From positions 12,102,830 to 12,166,829 of the forward strand of contig NW_004955405.1 in NCBI RefSeq assembly GCF_000276665.1: a DNA stretch of 64,000 nt, written 5' to 3'. Below the pieces are notes generated by a model. That model was given only the letters and a program-made list of their open reading frames with translations. It did no database searches and was not told the origin of the DNA. A program made the translations under genes and the position numbers. The stretch is from Chinchilla lanigera (Eukaryota; Chordata; Mammalia; Rodentia; Chinchillidae). Positions 35,471-48,009 of this stretch are shown here, piece by piece (the first letter of the stretch is position 1; each line of letters opens with the position of its first letter).

Positions 35471-36384
35471 GAGTAAATGTATGCTGTGCTCAGTTAATAA
35501 AAACTAATTGTGTGCATTTATATAGTGATATGTCTCTTCCTAAAAAGCTATTATTAAATTTATGATGCATGTGTAACCAATGTCATCTCATAATGGAAAA
35601 AATACAGCAATTGAGATTGAGTTGTTAAATGAAAAGTGGTTATTAACATGTATGAAGATTTTCTGCCCAAGTCCATTTACTGTCTTGATTATAAAGGACT
35701 TTGAAAAAGTTACTTGTTATTGAAGTTAATTTTATTTGTTTTAAGTTTGAGTTACTTCTTATTTAAAGGAAGTGATAGTACAAAACCCCAAATGATCATT
35801 TTGATATTTTGATACCAAGGATGCTGTAGATTTATCTAGAATAATAAGTTGAATAATACCTTACAGAGAGGCAGAATACATGCAAGGAGAATAAGATAAA
35901 TAATGGAAAATAAAAAAGATTTTTTTTCAGTGGTAGGAAGCAGGGGCGGTCTAATAGATCATAGCGACAAGTGAGCGGTGATAACTATAAAAGATATTCT
36001 TGGAATAGATATCCCACAATTCAAACTACTGGCCTTAGTCCAGGCCTTTATTTCTAGGTCTTAAAAATGATATGTGTCTGAGCATCACAGAAGGTTTTTT
36101 TTTTATTGGAAATTGCTATAACTAAGGACAGATATGATTGGAATTTGGAAGGCAGCATTTATCATTGCTAAATTGGATTGCTTATATTTATAGTTCTTTC
36201 AAAAGTACCAAACATGGAGGGTTTCCGCATGCAACAATTCTACAATATTCTGTGTAAACTCAAAAAATATGAGAATGAGGTACTTTTGAGACTTGATTTT
36301 ATAAATACAGTTTGACAAATATATAGTGTGACTTGAAAACTGATACCCAGAGGTCTAATCAATTCATGTCATCGAGTTATATTT
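35471..36384. other. AT-rich, unrecognised
   Basis: Nothing supported. Confidence 0.35.
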
Positions 36385-36540
36385 ATCTAGGAATATGTAC
36401 TGAACACAAGAATTCTGGAGGTGAAATAAATAGCTACAATAAAACAACCCAGACCATAGTTTAGCACGCTAGGACAAATATGAACAAAATACGAAGTTAT
36501 ATAAATATTATCATATACATTATAACTGTACATTACATAC
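36385..36540 (-). mobile_element. Possible L2 3' fragment
   Basis: AATATGTACTGAACACAAGA and AAATAAATAGCTACAATAAAA recall the inverted L2 3' end. Weak. Confidence 0.35.
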
Positions 36541-38454
36541 ATTGTAAGTTCTACATTTGTGGAATAAAGACTAAATGCCAGAACATTTTTCTATAAAACT
36601 GTGTTTATAGAATGTCAAAATAAGTTGTGGATTTAGAAAATAAAAAGTTAGTTTCCTGTTTGAAAAGTGACTATTTAAAACTGCCTGGGTGCCTGAAATT
36701 TTAGTTATTTTATTGTCCTCCAAGTTTATAAAATGATAAACTATTGTTATAGCTTGCATGCTTGTATTAAGTAGCAATATTACTTATGAAAGTAATGATT
36801 AGGCCTATGAAAGAAAAAAATAAACAGCTATGACCACTGGAAACCACTTTCTAACCTTACACTTTACTGTCGTTTGTCCAGCTGTGGCCTAAAATGTATA
36901 CTCCAGTCATTGCAGGGAAATAAGATCCCACAGCCTTTTGTTGTGAAGAAAAGCACAAAGATGCTTTGAAGAGACAAGTCTGGGAATATAATTGTCAAAC
37001 ATAAATGAAAAGGGTTGAATGGTATTTTGGAAGATCATTTTAATATACATTTAAGAAAATGAGCAATTTGTATGATGTCAAGCACCATTAATTGAACTGT
37101 TTGTGCCCTTGCTTTGATAAATTTGCCTCACTGACTTGATCCAGATTTTTTGATTAAATAGTCTATGTTCCTAAGTTGAAAAATACATAGAAGGAGTATT
37201 TACTTAGACTCAGCTTAGCAGTATGGTGCTGAAAGTAAAATATTAGGCCATGTATTATGAAATGTAGGGCCAGATAAAGAATCATATTATGAAATTTAGG
37301 GCCAGATACTATACTGCTACCATAAATAATAATATTTATAATAACAATAATGGTAACGACACTGATAATGTCAAGACTAAAATTTAAAATACCAAAAGAA
37401 ATGACAACAGATATAATGGTTAGAACTATAAAAACTGATTTTAAAAAATCTTGCCCAATAAGCCAGACATTTTATTCCAAAGCTAATATTATAAAAGAGC
37501 TTAAGCTGATAACTGTTCTACTAAATAGAAACATCTCAGTAACAGAGGGGAACAAAATTAGTATAGCCTTTGGGTTTGATATAAGGTTTGATGAGAGATG
37601 GAAATTGAGGAATATCAAAATAGAGGTAGTTATCTTGCCGAGAGAAATAGTTTCAGAATGGCTAATAGGAAATCTCACAAAACTGGAGACTCTATCACAC
37701 TTGGCATTGGTTAAAAAGTTACCACTTTCTGCTATTTGTCATACATCAGGATATTTCTAACCCTGATAGCAGATATAATGTATTTGGCCAGCACTGTTAA
37801 ACTGACTTGAGAACAGATTTATATGCACTGTGAAAGCAAATAAAATTATAAATCCAGGGCAAGAGATATCAAAATATTCCTTTAAAATAAACAAAAGAAA
37901 CGCATTTGAGACTACTTCTCATGAAAAATTGACTACAAAGGTAATTTCTCCAAATTGAAGATATATGGAAGCAACAATTTGGAAGGTCCCCAAATGTCAC
38001 TGAAACAATATGGCCTTGAGAAGAGAGAAATTGGACAGATGGAACCATGCAAATGTCACCACTGGAAATCTGAACAGGAGGTGACTGATGTAATAAAAGC
38101 AGCTTGCAACCAGAAATCTCAGGACCTGACTTATTGTAGATTTCTGGTACATGAAGTTCAGGAAAGCACTTAGAGTTGTTGCAGGAGATATTGTGAGTAA
38201 ATCAGAAATACATTGGATTTAATCTTGACTTTAATTTAGACTTGAAAGCAAGAAATAACTGTAAATTATTTTATAACTGTAAAATATTATAAAGTCACTA
38301 AATTTTATATCAATGTTTTACCTACTTTCTAAAATGATTGCCATCAGTTTTGTTATAGAATATGTATTGTATTGAGAGAGGAAAACCTCTTTAAGGAGCC
38401 TCAAGGATTTTACAAATTACTGAACAAATAAATGAACTATGGAAGATGTTATTT
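36541..38454. other. AT-rich; longest unexplained plus-strand ORF lies here
   Basis: A 136-codon ATG frame at 37350-37760 begins MVTTLIMSRLKF and has no domain I recognise, no membrane segments and no nearby promoter or splice logic. It is probably chance. A near-duplicate of about 22 bases (TATGAAATGTAGGGCCAGATA and TATGAAATTTAGGGCCAGATA) occurs at about 37257 and 37288. 37070-37160 has a possibly conserved texture. Confidence 0.3.
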
Positions 38455-38865
38455 GCCTTCAGAGACTGCTTGTTCCAGCCTCGGCCATCCTTACACCACC
38501 TGCTCACACCTCCAAGTTTCAGGTCTTGCTAATGCTCGCTGCATTTTCTGACATCCCCACTTCCCCATTTCTACACCGCCTGCTCCACACACCACCATAC
38601 ACTTTTAATTTTCTTCTCGAACCACTTCTGACCACCCCAGCCAGACAACCTCTCTTTCTTGTCTGATCTCTATAGTTGTGAATCACTCAGGGCTTCTTTG
38701 TTTCTAGCCTCATATTATGGCTAGTTGTCTAAGTACACAATTGCCTTCTAAAATGTCAATTCCTTAAGGGAAGACTTTAATCAAAATCACCCTTATTTTT
38801 TTTTTTATGCAGCAGGAAATTAAATGTCTTGTACATACAGTAAGCATTTGTTAAATGAATAAGTA
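38455..38865 (+). mobile_element. L2-like LINE 3' end
   Basis: A C-rich upstream part, then AAAATGTCAATTCCTTAAGG near 38752 and the terminus AGTAAGCATTTGTTAAATGA near 38840 follow the L2 3' end order. It inserted in sense and is decayed. The 75-codon plus frame (38439-38666) is not a gene. Confidence 0.5.
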
Positions 38866-39014
38866 TATCATAACCTATTTTTCAAACAGTGAATAAATTA
38901 TGAAATATAATTGAGTCCACTCACAATTCTTTTTATTACTTGTAGTATTTATAAAGATGTAGACTGCCTCTGCTTCTGTTGCTTTCTGCCAGCTTGTGCT
39001 ACGCTGTAGCACAT

Positions 39015-39085
39015 GGTAACTAATTAATATTACCCAATTATTAATTAGGTAACATTAATTAAAGCTGCTTAATTAATACTCTAGG
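39015..39085. promoter_or_regulatory. Cluster of TAATTA homeodomain-type motifs
   Basis: Five TAATTA/AATTAAT motifs occur in about 65 bases, and the first part forms an imperfect inverted repeat (GGTAACTAATTAAT with ATTAATTAGGTAAC). TAATTA is the core bound by many homeodomain proteins. No repeat family explains it. AT-rich background lowers the significance. Confidence 0.3.
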
Positions 39086-39604
39086 CTCCACTCTGAAGTT
39101 TATCAGTTCTTTTATTAGTGCAGCTTATGCAAACATGTATCAAGGTACTAAGTTGTGTCTTTAAGAAAAAAAATAGTTCTGTTTTTAGGACCTAGTTAAA
39201 TTTTTTAAAAAAATTTTACTTTCCATTTTTTGTGCAAATTGGGAATGCAGAAATATTTGTGTGACATCCATGTTATTTTTTAAAACATTAAATAATTGCC
39301 AACATTTTACTATTAGAAGAATTCACATTAAAGATAAAACTTGCTTTCTTGCATCTCTTGAAAAATCAGACCTGACAATGCTCAACCTTATTTTTTCAGA
39401 GTGACAATTTGTTGGGTTAAAACATTACTGGTGCCTGTAGATACAGGATGTGATCCAATTTTGAATGGTCACACTAGGCTCTTTTCCTTCATGTATATTC
39501 CTTATATGACTGATTTAGGCTGTGAAGTTTATCTTTAGTTTAAAGCTCCTTTGGAAAAAGAATCTTGATGAATTGATCAAGATGTGATAGGTGAATGTAC
39601 CAAT
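39086..39604. other. Unrecognised AT-rich sequence
   Basis: Nothing supported. Confidence 0.35.
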
Positions 39605-39993
39605 TCCTCTTTTTTAAATTTTATTTTAAAGAGTGTAGTAAATGAGAAACAAACAGAAAAATAGAATAGCAGCAGCATACCAGTATCATGAACATAAACA
39701 AATCGAAGGAAGAACATTCAAAGTGATACAGAATTTCAAGACAAAATAATACTAATCAATGGTGGGTGTTACATTACATATCGCTATCCTCAACTACATT
39801 GCTCAGATTACCAGATGTAGGAATGGAAGCTATTGCTCAAACCATTAAAGAGAATAACAAAATATTGAAGAAAATTCTTCAAATAAAACATTAGAGATAA
39901 TACAGAGTTTCACTAGACAAGATGGTAGGAGTTCACCAATGTAATTCCACTGCATATTGTTACCTTCAAATCAGTTGCTCAGACCACCAGACA
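39605..39993 (-). mobile_element. Rodent L1 3'UTR, 5'-truncated
   Basis: Matches the inverted 3'UTR of the L1s at 45370, 46177 and 49938, for example AGCAGCATACCAGTATCATG and CAATACAGAGTTTCACTAGACAAG-type text (39670 and 39900). T-rich end on the left. Truncated within the 3'UTR, so no ORF2. Confidence 0.8.
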
Positions 39994-41235
39994 CCAATTC
40001 CTCAATATGAATGTAATTATTATGTGTCACAAACATGTACTAACTTTAAAAAGAGAAAAAGGAGATGGCAGAGACTCTACTTATTCCTTAAAATGACTTT
40101 CTTTGTCCTGAGTATGAAGCTAAATCCTTCCCTCTAGCACATCTCAGAGTTGAGCATGGCCGTGAGATGGGGCTCTAGCCAATGATGGAGAGAAAGTCAC
40201 AAGTGGCACTCCCCAGACTGCTCCCTGAAAGTTTCTGGGCAGACTTCTCCACTCTCTTTCTTCTTTTAATGGGGTTTGTGAATGAACATAAGGACCTATG
40301 AACTGGTAGAACCACAGCACTGGAGCCTGGCTACTTCAATGATGCCTCATGAAAGCTGACCTACTAATGCAAATGCCCCTTGACTGTTACGTGAACAAGA
40401 AATATATTGCTAGGGTAAGAGTGTACTCATTTAGGTTTCTTTGTCATGGCAATGATCCTACACTAAGTAATTCAGAGTGGTGATGACCAGTGATTGTTTA
40501 AAGGTAGTCTTGTACAAAGGTGTCTGATTCTTGGTAACAAATATCAAGTGTGTAGAGGAAGGGTAAGAATGAATGACTTCTCTTACCTGGTGGTGCTATT
40601 GATTCTGTTATGAAGAGATGTATTTGAAGTTTGGGAGTCAATTCAATATACAATTAAAGAGTGCCTGTTATGCAGAGCCTTGTAAATAAAATTCAACAGC
40701 AGAAAGAGGTGAAGGAGAGAAATGTTGGGTCATCCCTGACTTTTAAAAATGCTTTCTACTCAGAGAAGCCCTATCATTAACATCAACAACAATCCTTTTT
40801 CAGAGAACCTGCTTTAATGCTTTCAGTTCATCTCCAAGGTCAGTGGAATGATTTTGAACTCCTCTGCTAGTTTTACTGAAATTTGTTGAGAGAAAAAAAA
40901 TCTCAGTTTCAACTTTCTTGTGCAGCCTTTAAGAGCCCTGGGTTAACCAAACCAACCAGCTTTTGTCTTTATGAACCATTAGGTTGAAAACAAAATTAAT
41001 TTAAATACTTATGTGTACCATGGCTTGTATATTAATTTTAGGTCAAATATGGAAGTTATAAAATTAATTATTTATATGCAATATGATTTTAACTACCTAT
41101 TTATATGTCAGTGATATACTGGGACTAACAAAATCATTGTACACAGAACATCATATGTGTTTATAAGATTTCCAACATGATTTTTAATGGACTGAAATTA
41201 GTTTTTATAATTAGTCTATTTTAGTATTGTTTTTA
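39994..41235. other. Single-copy sequence
   Basis: No gene or repeat supported. 40740-41100 has a mixed, possibly constrained texture. Confidence 0.3.
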
Positions 41236-41310
41236 GGTACTAGAGACTGAACCCAGGACTTTCACATGTTAGGCAAGTGCTGTATCATTGAGCTATGTTC
41301 CCAGCCCTCA
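41236..41310 (-). mobile_element. Old ID-like SINE
   Basis: GGTACTAGAGACTGAACCCA, GTTAGGCAAGTGCTGTATC and the ending GTTCCCAGCCCTCA align with inverted ID but with many substitutions. Confidence 0.7.
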
Positions 41311-42640
41311 GCTGATCTTTGAAATATTCATTCAGGAATGTCTGTGTGGGGAAAGGCTGAGAATTTCTCTTCTGCTCTGGTTACTGTGGGATAGGCTACT
41401 TCAATTTTGGGGATAAGGATAAGGAAACCAATCCATTCTCACCTTTTATGCATTGTACATGCATAATCAAGTAATATATTTAATGGCCTAAAACTTTCAC
41501 CATAATATTATTTTCACATCATTTGCTTAATGCAGCTCACTTTATGCCATCATTTTCAGGAACAGATTGCAATAACAACGGAGAATACTAGAAATCCTGT
41601 ATATGTGATGCTCAGATGGAAACATCTTGTACCTGCCAAATTGAGAGTCATCTCGTCACTGAATCCATTTCCCACCAAGAAATAGTGATGCTAGCAGTGA
41701 ACCCTGCTGTAATGCTAGAACTCAAAAGAGACCTTTGACTCTTAGTGGGTCTCTCCAGCATGCTGCCCTTCTTTAGAATTTTCTCTGCAATTTCTGCTGA
41801 AGAAGTAGACCCAGCGTCAAAAAACCTCACCTCTTAGGCCATACGTGGAGTAACTATTCCCAACAGGCACAGGCAGTTGACTTTAATGAAACTGTTCAAA
41901 TTATCTCACTCTTTTGCTCGAATTAAGAGCTATAGCAACTGAATTGGGCAGTTGGAGGCTCCAGAGCTGCTGTTAGAGAATGAATAGAGCTAATGATTAT
42001 ACTAAAGAAAAGGACTCAGAGCTTATTAAATAGGTGCCAAAGTGTTAGTGCTGTCATTAGTAAAACTGAACTGGAGTCTTCTGGACCCAGGGACGAGGTG
42101 CGCTGGCTTCTTACTCCTGATTCCTGCAGCTGACACTCCCTTCCAGTAGAGAAAGAGCAGCTCCCATTCCAGAGGCTTCTCCTTGCTGCTCTTCCTGTAG
42201 AATGAGCATCCTGCCTAGAGGACACACACTTCTGAAGGGGAGAAGACAGCTGGGTTTGTGGGCAGGTAGGTCCCAAAAGAAAAAGAATGAAGAAGATCCT
42301 GGATTTGAGCTGCACAGGTTCACTCTTAGTCTTATTAATCAGAAAAGTCACACTGTGGAAAAGAAGTGACCGCAAAGATACAGACTGGGTGTACTTCTTT
42401 CCTGACACCCTAAACAGGGACCATTTTCAATTTGTGGGTCAAAGCAGAATGCAGGAGAGGAAAAGGGGGTTATTTTGCTTATATGACTTGAAACTAGTGG
42501 TGTAAGACAGTGTGATGGGGTAATAGGGATTAGGAGTCTGCCCAGAGAAACTGAGAGCGAGAGAGGGAGAGATCACATAGCTGACAGAAAATGTGGAGAA
42601 TAGCTCTTAATATCCCCATTCCCATGAGGTTTGCCTCCTA
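41311..42640. other. Unrecognised single-copy sequence
   Basis: Two minus-strand frames: 41648-41830 (60 codons, Ser/Thr-rich, starting MRFFDAGSTSSAEIAEKIL) and 42016-42408 (130 codons). I recognise no domain in either. 42060-42260 is locally GC-richer. They could be decayed pseudogene pieces, but I cannot support that. Confidence 0.3.
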
Positions 42641-43253
42641 TGATTGATTGTGTCAACTTGAATAAAAGAAGCTCAACTAAACTGGCTCAGCAATTCCACA
42701 CTCTAGGGTACGGAGACTCACCCTAGAGCAACTTGTCACCTGGATGGTATAAAGTGGAAAGTAAGAAGGCTGGATCTGCTTCTGTTTCTTCAGAGGAACT
42801 TGTTTTTGCCTTGGACATCATCTCCTGCCTTCCCATGCAGAATCTTCAGCTTCTGGCATAGACCCTTCAGCCTTTTATCATAGAGCAATCAGCCTCCTGA
42901 TACAGACTCTCAAAGGACACTGCAGTGAACTCCAAACCCTAGACAGAATCCTTCGATCTCCAGTGTGTGGATACCTTCTGCTGTTTTCCACACCTGACTC
43001 TGTGGGTGGCCATTGTAAGCCAATTTTCTTTTCTTGCCTTTTTGAGACAGGGTCTCCCTCTGTGGTTCAGGCTGGCCTTGAGCTCACTTTGTAACCCAGG
43101 CTGGTGTTGAACTTGCAAGGATCCTCTTGCCTCAGCCTCCTGAGTGCTGGGATTGCAGACATGCACCACCACACCTGGCTGTAAGCCAATTTTGTAGATT
43201 CTTATATATCTTGTGTTATAGCTGCTTCTCTAGTAAACATTGACCAATACATC
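42641..43253 (+). mobile_element. LTR-like interspersed repeat, split by a B1
   Basis: Starts with TGATTGATTGTGTCAACTTG (about 42641) and ends with TCTAGTAAACATTGACCAATACA near 43230-43252. These are TG...CA-like edges resembling the ends of a eutherian LTR-type repeat. The B1 at 43028 is inserted inside. I am unsure of the family. Confidence 0.45.
43028..43180 (-). mobile_element. B1 SINE (7SL-derived)
   Basis: The reverse complement starts AGCCAGGTGTGGTGGTGCAT, the 7SL A-box end, continues through the B1 body with an internal near-duplication, and ends in GAGACCCTGTCTCAAAAAGG. The target duplication TGTAAGCCAATTTT is at 43014-43027, with its partner at about 43180-43193. The 77-codon minus frame over it is SINE-derived. 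Confidence 0.93.
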
Positions 43254-43417
43254 CCTCTTTCTATGAGTTCATTTGGAGTCACCCAACTCCTTGTAATAAA
43301 TTCTATTATCTATTTTAGCTAATGCTTTTATCTGTCTAGCTAATCCATACTGAGAAGATAAACCTTCAACTGAAAGTATATCATGTGCTAAATATTGGGG
43401 TGTGTACCTGATAATCT

Positions 43418-43495
43418 TTTTGGTTCCGGGAACTGAACTCAGGACTCCCTGCTTGTGAGGCAGGCACTTATGCCACTGAGCTATATTCCTGGCCC
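43418..43495 (-). mobile_element. ID-type SINE
   Basis: Inverted ID body (GGAACTGAACTCAGGACTCC, GAGGCAGGCACTTATGCCAC, end ATATTCCTGGCCC). Target duplication CTGATAATCT at 43408-43417 and 43496-43505. Confidence 0.85.
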
Positions 43496-43505
43496 CTGAT
43501 AATCT

Positions 43506-45049
43506 CCAGTTAATTTGGTGAAAGACTGATTAATTGTAATGGCTGTAAGTAAAAGTTAAGTAATTAAAGATGATATTTGAAAGATTTAGCATTTGAATGG
43601 CCCTCTCAAGCTTATTCCAATATAGACTCCAAATCATCACATAGAATATGGTAAAGTATACTTAAATTCACATGTGTCAAGGAAAATTATTAAATACTTT
43701 CTTCAGAAAAGATACAATTCCACAAAATTGCTGTTAGTACATTTGTTGTACTTCTAACATTTATTTGACATTATAAAATGGTCAAGTGCAAAGAAAAAGA
43801 TCATGGTATTAGACTGAGCCATATGAATTTTTTTCTTTCTTTTTGTAGGTTAAAGTGGTTGAACATTGACAATTTCATATGCATTCACCTCATTATGTGT
43901 CATAAGAGTGTTAATGGCTTTGTGTGAGATGAGGTTTTACAAAATATGCAGAGAACTGTGTAGACTTTAGACTAAAGTGTAGGAAAGTGGTTTTAATACT
44001 AGTTCATAGCTTAGTTGAAACTTATCTGTGTAAAACAAGAAATATGACAATACAAAAATCTTTTTCAAAAATGTTAAATTTCTTCAATTTTAAATTCTGA
44101 GATTACAGCAGTTTGGGTGCTTATGCTATCTTTTCTAAAATGATGTCATAATAGATGGTACTTTTAGAATTTTCTTACATACTAAAAATGGTCAGAAGTG
44201 TTCATCAGCCTCCTAAACTCTTCTTGATACTTCACTAGGAATTGTCCAAGGGTATACAAAGTAGCTGGAAGCAGATGACACAAATGTAGGGAAGCTGAAA
44301 ATGTTGAAGGCTGTGTAAGTCATTCATTCATCAGGAATTCTCTATTCTTTCATTTATTCATGCAGTGACTTGTCGAGCACTAGAGCACTTTGCTAACTTC
44401 AGGGGAAGGAGATCTTCAGAGTCTATGTTTTCTCTCTTTTTATCATTGCAATTTTGCTTTATTTGTTGAACAGGAATAAAGACTCTGCTTTGTAATCCAC
44501 TTGGGGTTAGCAGGCAGTGTCTCATCCATTCATCTCCCCTAAAGCTGAACAAGAACGACAAGGATGAAGTGACCATTATATCGCTGTCTCTGCCTTCTCC
44601 CAGCACAGGCACATATTTGATTATTGTAAAAGTTTCTGAAGGTTTTTAATGAGTGGTCTTAAAATTCTCAAAATACTGGAACTGTATGACAGAACCATAC
44701 CTATTCATTATTTTTTCTAGTCAGTGACTGAAATACTTTCTAAAAACAGAATCTTCCCAGTGAAGTTGAGCAGTAGTATGAAGAATAGTAAAACCTGTCA
44801 CCTAAAATCTCTAAATAAAAGTTTTCTGGGTTACCTGTATAGATTGGAAAAATCGGGGAATTAGAAAAAAACAAAATTTATAGTTCTTGGACCATATCTG
44901 TGTATCTGCTGGTCTCCTTTATCATCATTTTTAAGTGCTAGAAGTTTGTAATACCTACTTGCAAACACTTCCAGTGCCTACTTTTAAAAGTCATTGTGAT
45001 TTTATGTAATTTTAAGAGTATTTGCTGCAGGGCCTGTGTGGACCTACAT
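43506..45049. other. Unrecognised AT-rich sequence
   Basis: No gene or repeat supported. An 84-codon minus frame (44358-44612) has no domain. Confidence 0.35.
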
Positions 45050-45168
45050 GACTCATTAGTGTTCCTCAAACTGGTGACTCACTCAGCAGGTCAAGTTAGA
45101 GCCTCGGTCTCCACATTTCTAACAATAGCCTAGGTGATGTTAATGTTTCTGGTCTGCAGACCACACTT
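45050..45168 (+). mobile_element. MER5A-like hAT fossil
   Basis: TAGTGTTCCTCAAACTGGTG near 45057, ACTCAGCAGGTCAAGTTAG near 45081, and AGGTGATGTTAATGTTTCTG near 45132, ending GACCACACTTGG. These are successive MER5A blocks. Confidence 0.75.
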
Positions 45169-45369
45169 GGAAGAAAAAAAAATTTATAAATTAAAGTTTA
45201 AAAATCTCAACGAGTTTCTTTTTAAGGTAGCCATAATATGATCTGTATCTCTCTAATTAAGAGAAATTATTTGATTCATTCCTTAACCAAGTCCCAATGC
45301 CAACTTCAGATAAATATTTATAAAAGGGGGAAGGAAGCAAAGAAATTAAGGTAGCTTTTAAAAATATTG

Positions 45370-46030
45370 GTAGAATCATATTGTCTCTCTGGTGTAGGAA
45401 CCTGAAAGACTAGGTAAAACTCAAAACATACAATAGATGATAGGAAAGGGAAGGAAATTTCTCAAAGGAAGGAACGACTGGGATGAGGGAAAGAAGAAAA
45501 AGAAAGAAGGAAGGCAAAACATAAATATATATATGAATAGCTTCGATGACTGTATTGCTGTTGTCTGATGGTATATTGAAATGAACAGTTAATGCTCACA
45601 ATTTTTTATGTTCTGATTGACTTTGCATGCTTGTGTCTGGTGTTCTGAGCAACTGATTTAAAGGTAACAATATGTGATAGAATTACAATGGTGAACTCCT
45701 ACCATCTTGTCTAGTGAAACTCTGTATTATCTCTAATGTTTTATTGAAGAATTATTTTCTTAATCTCTTTAATGACTTGAGCAATCTTTCATAGTTACAT
45801 CTAATAATCTGAGCAGTATAGTTGAGAATAGTGATATGCAATATAACAACCAGTGGTGATTTGTATTAATTTGTCTTGAGACCCTGTATCACTTTGAATG
45901 TTCTTGCTTTGATTTGTTTATATTGGTGATACTGGTATGCTGCTACTGTTCTATTTTTTTGTTTGTTTGTGTCTCATATACTACTGTCTTTAAATAAAAA
46001 ATAAATAAGTAGAAATAAATAAAAATATTG
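45370..46030 (+). mobile_element. Rodent L1 3' end, plus orientation, 5'-truncated
   Basis: The reverse complement of this region matches 46177-46870 and 39605-39993: CATATTGTCTCTCTGGTGTAG (45378) mirrors the 46827 block, and AGCAGCATACCAGTATCACC mirrors 45930-45950. It ends in an A-rich tail (TAAATAAAAAATAAATAAG and on). It contains only the 3'UTR and the extreme end of ORF2. It faces the next L1 head-on, tail to tail. Confidence 0.85.
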
Positions 46031-46630
46031 GTAGGGTTTTGAATTGTGGGATAGTGCTAAGGTTATTTCTATGTTATATACAGAGTCTCCTTATTAGTAT
46101 GGACTTTGGAGTTAACAAGATTTGAATTTAAATCTTGGATCTACCATATTCCTCTTTTTATGCAAACCTATTTCTTTTTTTTATTTTTAAGAGAGTAATA
46201 AAAAAAAGAACAATAACAACACACCAACACCACAGACATACACAAAACAAAGCAAGAACATTAAAAATGATACAGGGTTTCAAGACAAAATGATAGGCAT
46301 TAACAGTGGTTGTTATATTACGTATTATTATCTTCAACTACGTTGCTCAGATTACCAGATGTAAGAATGGAAGATTGTTCAAACCATTAAAGAGAATAAA
46401 AAAGTAATTATTAAATGAAACATTAGAGACAATACAGAGTTTCACTAGACAAGGTGGTAGAAATTCACCAATGGTTGGTCCATTGCATATTGTTGTCTTC
46501 AAATCAGTTGCTCAGATTACCAGATATAAGCATGAAAATTGCTCAAAATATACAAAATTTTAAGCATTAACTGTTCCTTTTAATATACCACCAGACATCA
46601 GCAGTACAGTTAGGCCAGCTATATATTTAT

Positions 46631-46645
46631 ATCTATCTGTCTATC

Positions 46646-46686
<41 letters not shown>

Positions 46687-46695
46687 ATCTATCTT
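46631..46695. repeat. (TATC)n microsatellite
   Basis: Sixty-odd bases of mostly perfect TATC repeat with a TGTC interruption, within the L1 3'UTR. Confidence 0.95.
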
Positions 46696-47438
46696 TTGCC
46701 TTCCTTATTTCTTTCTTTTTCTCCTTTTCCTCATCCCAGTTGTTCCTTCCTTTTGAGCAGTATCTTTTTCTTTCTTATTATCTATTGTGCATCTTGAGTT
46801 TTACTTACTCTTTCAGGTTCCTACACCAGGGAGACAATATGATGTTTATACATGTGGGTTTAATTTATTTCACTTATGAGGATGGTCTCTAGTTGCATCC
46901 ATTTACCTACAAAAGCCTTGAGATTATCTTTTTTTATACCTGAGTAATGTCTTTTTTATCCATTCCTCAGTTGATGAACATTTGGATTGTTTCCAAGGTT
47001 TAGCTATGACAAGTTGTGCTGCTATAAACATGGGTGCATATATATTGCTGTGGTATGATGTTTTTAATTATTCTGGGAAAATATCCAAAAAAATAGCTGA
47101 GTTAAGTGGGACTTCCAGTCCTAGTTTTGTGAGGAATCTCCAAACTTATTTCCACATTGGTTTCACCAACAGACACTCCCACCAGTAGTGGAGTAGGGCT
47201 CCTTTCTCCCCACAGCCTCTCCACCATGTTATTGATTGATTTCTTGATGATAGCCGTGCTTTCTGGGGTGAGATGGAATCTCAGTCTTGTTTTAATTTGC
47301 ATTTCTCAAATGACTAACGATGTTGAACATCTTTTCATGTATTTATTCACCATTACTATTTCCTCATCTGAGAAGTGTGTATTCATCTCAGAGGACCATT
47401 TTTGGATTGGTCTTTGAATTTTGACCATCTGATTTTTT

Positions 47439-47529
47439 TTTTTTTCCCCCCTCCGGTACTGGGAACCGAACTCACGACCTTGCGCTTGCCAGGCAGGCGC
47501 TTTTGCCGCTGAGCTAAATCCCCAGCCCC
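47439..47529 (-). mobile_element. ID-type SINE inside L1
   Basis: Inverted ID with T-run, body CTTGCGCTTGCCAGGCAGGC and end CCCCAGCCCC. Target duplication CATCTGATTTTTT at 47426-47438 and 47530-47542. Young-looking, same orientation as its L1 host. Confidence 0.93.
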
Positions 47530-48009
47530 CATCTGATTTTTTAAATTCTTTATATGTTCTAGATAGAAGTCCTTTGTTTGAGGGGGAGTGGCTAAAATTT
47601 TTTCCTAATTAGTGGATTTTCTTTTTACTCTGTTGGTGATTCCTTTTGATGTGCAAAAACTTTTCAATAAGATAAGATCCCAGTTGATTCTTTGAAGTAT
47701 TTCCCATGCAGTTTGGTTTTTGTTCATGAACTCTCTGCCTACCCCTATGTCCTCAAGATTTTTACCTACTTTCTCTTCTAGTAGATTTAGAGTTTCTGTT
47801 TTAATATTTAAATCTTTGATCCATTTTGACGTTAGTCTAGTGGATGATGATAGACATGGGTCTAGTTTTAGTCTTTGGCATGTGGAAAGCCCTTTTATCC
47901 AGCACCATTTATTAAAAAGGCTATCTTTCTTCAAGTGAACATATTTGGCTCCTTTGTCAAAGATAAGGTGGCTGAGTGTGAAAACCTATCTCTTAAAAGT
48001 ACTTTTTTC

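Larger units (their letters stand above)
46177..47981 (-). mobile_element. Rodent L1, 5'-truncated, with an ID insertion
   Basis: The T-rich tail side is at 46177 and the 3'UTR follows to about 46870, then ORF2 to 47981, where it is truncated. The target duplication AAACCTATTTCTT (46164-46176) against AAACCTATCTCTT (47982-47994), one mismatch, marks an insertion of about 1.8 kb. The minus frame 47605-47934 is an ORF2 C-terminal piece (DLNIKTETLNLLEEKVGKNL). It is parallel to the copy at 49938. Confidence 0.9.

Noticed and set aside
42016..42408. 130-codon minus-strand ORF in GC-richer DNA
   Set aside because: No domain, no conserved motif and no exon structure; not supportable as a gene.
42939..43172. 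77-codon minus-strand ORF resembling SINE-derived proteins
   Set aside because: It is the open frame of a B1 element.
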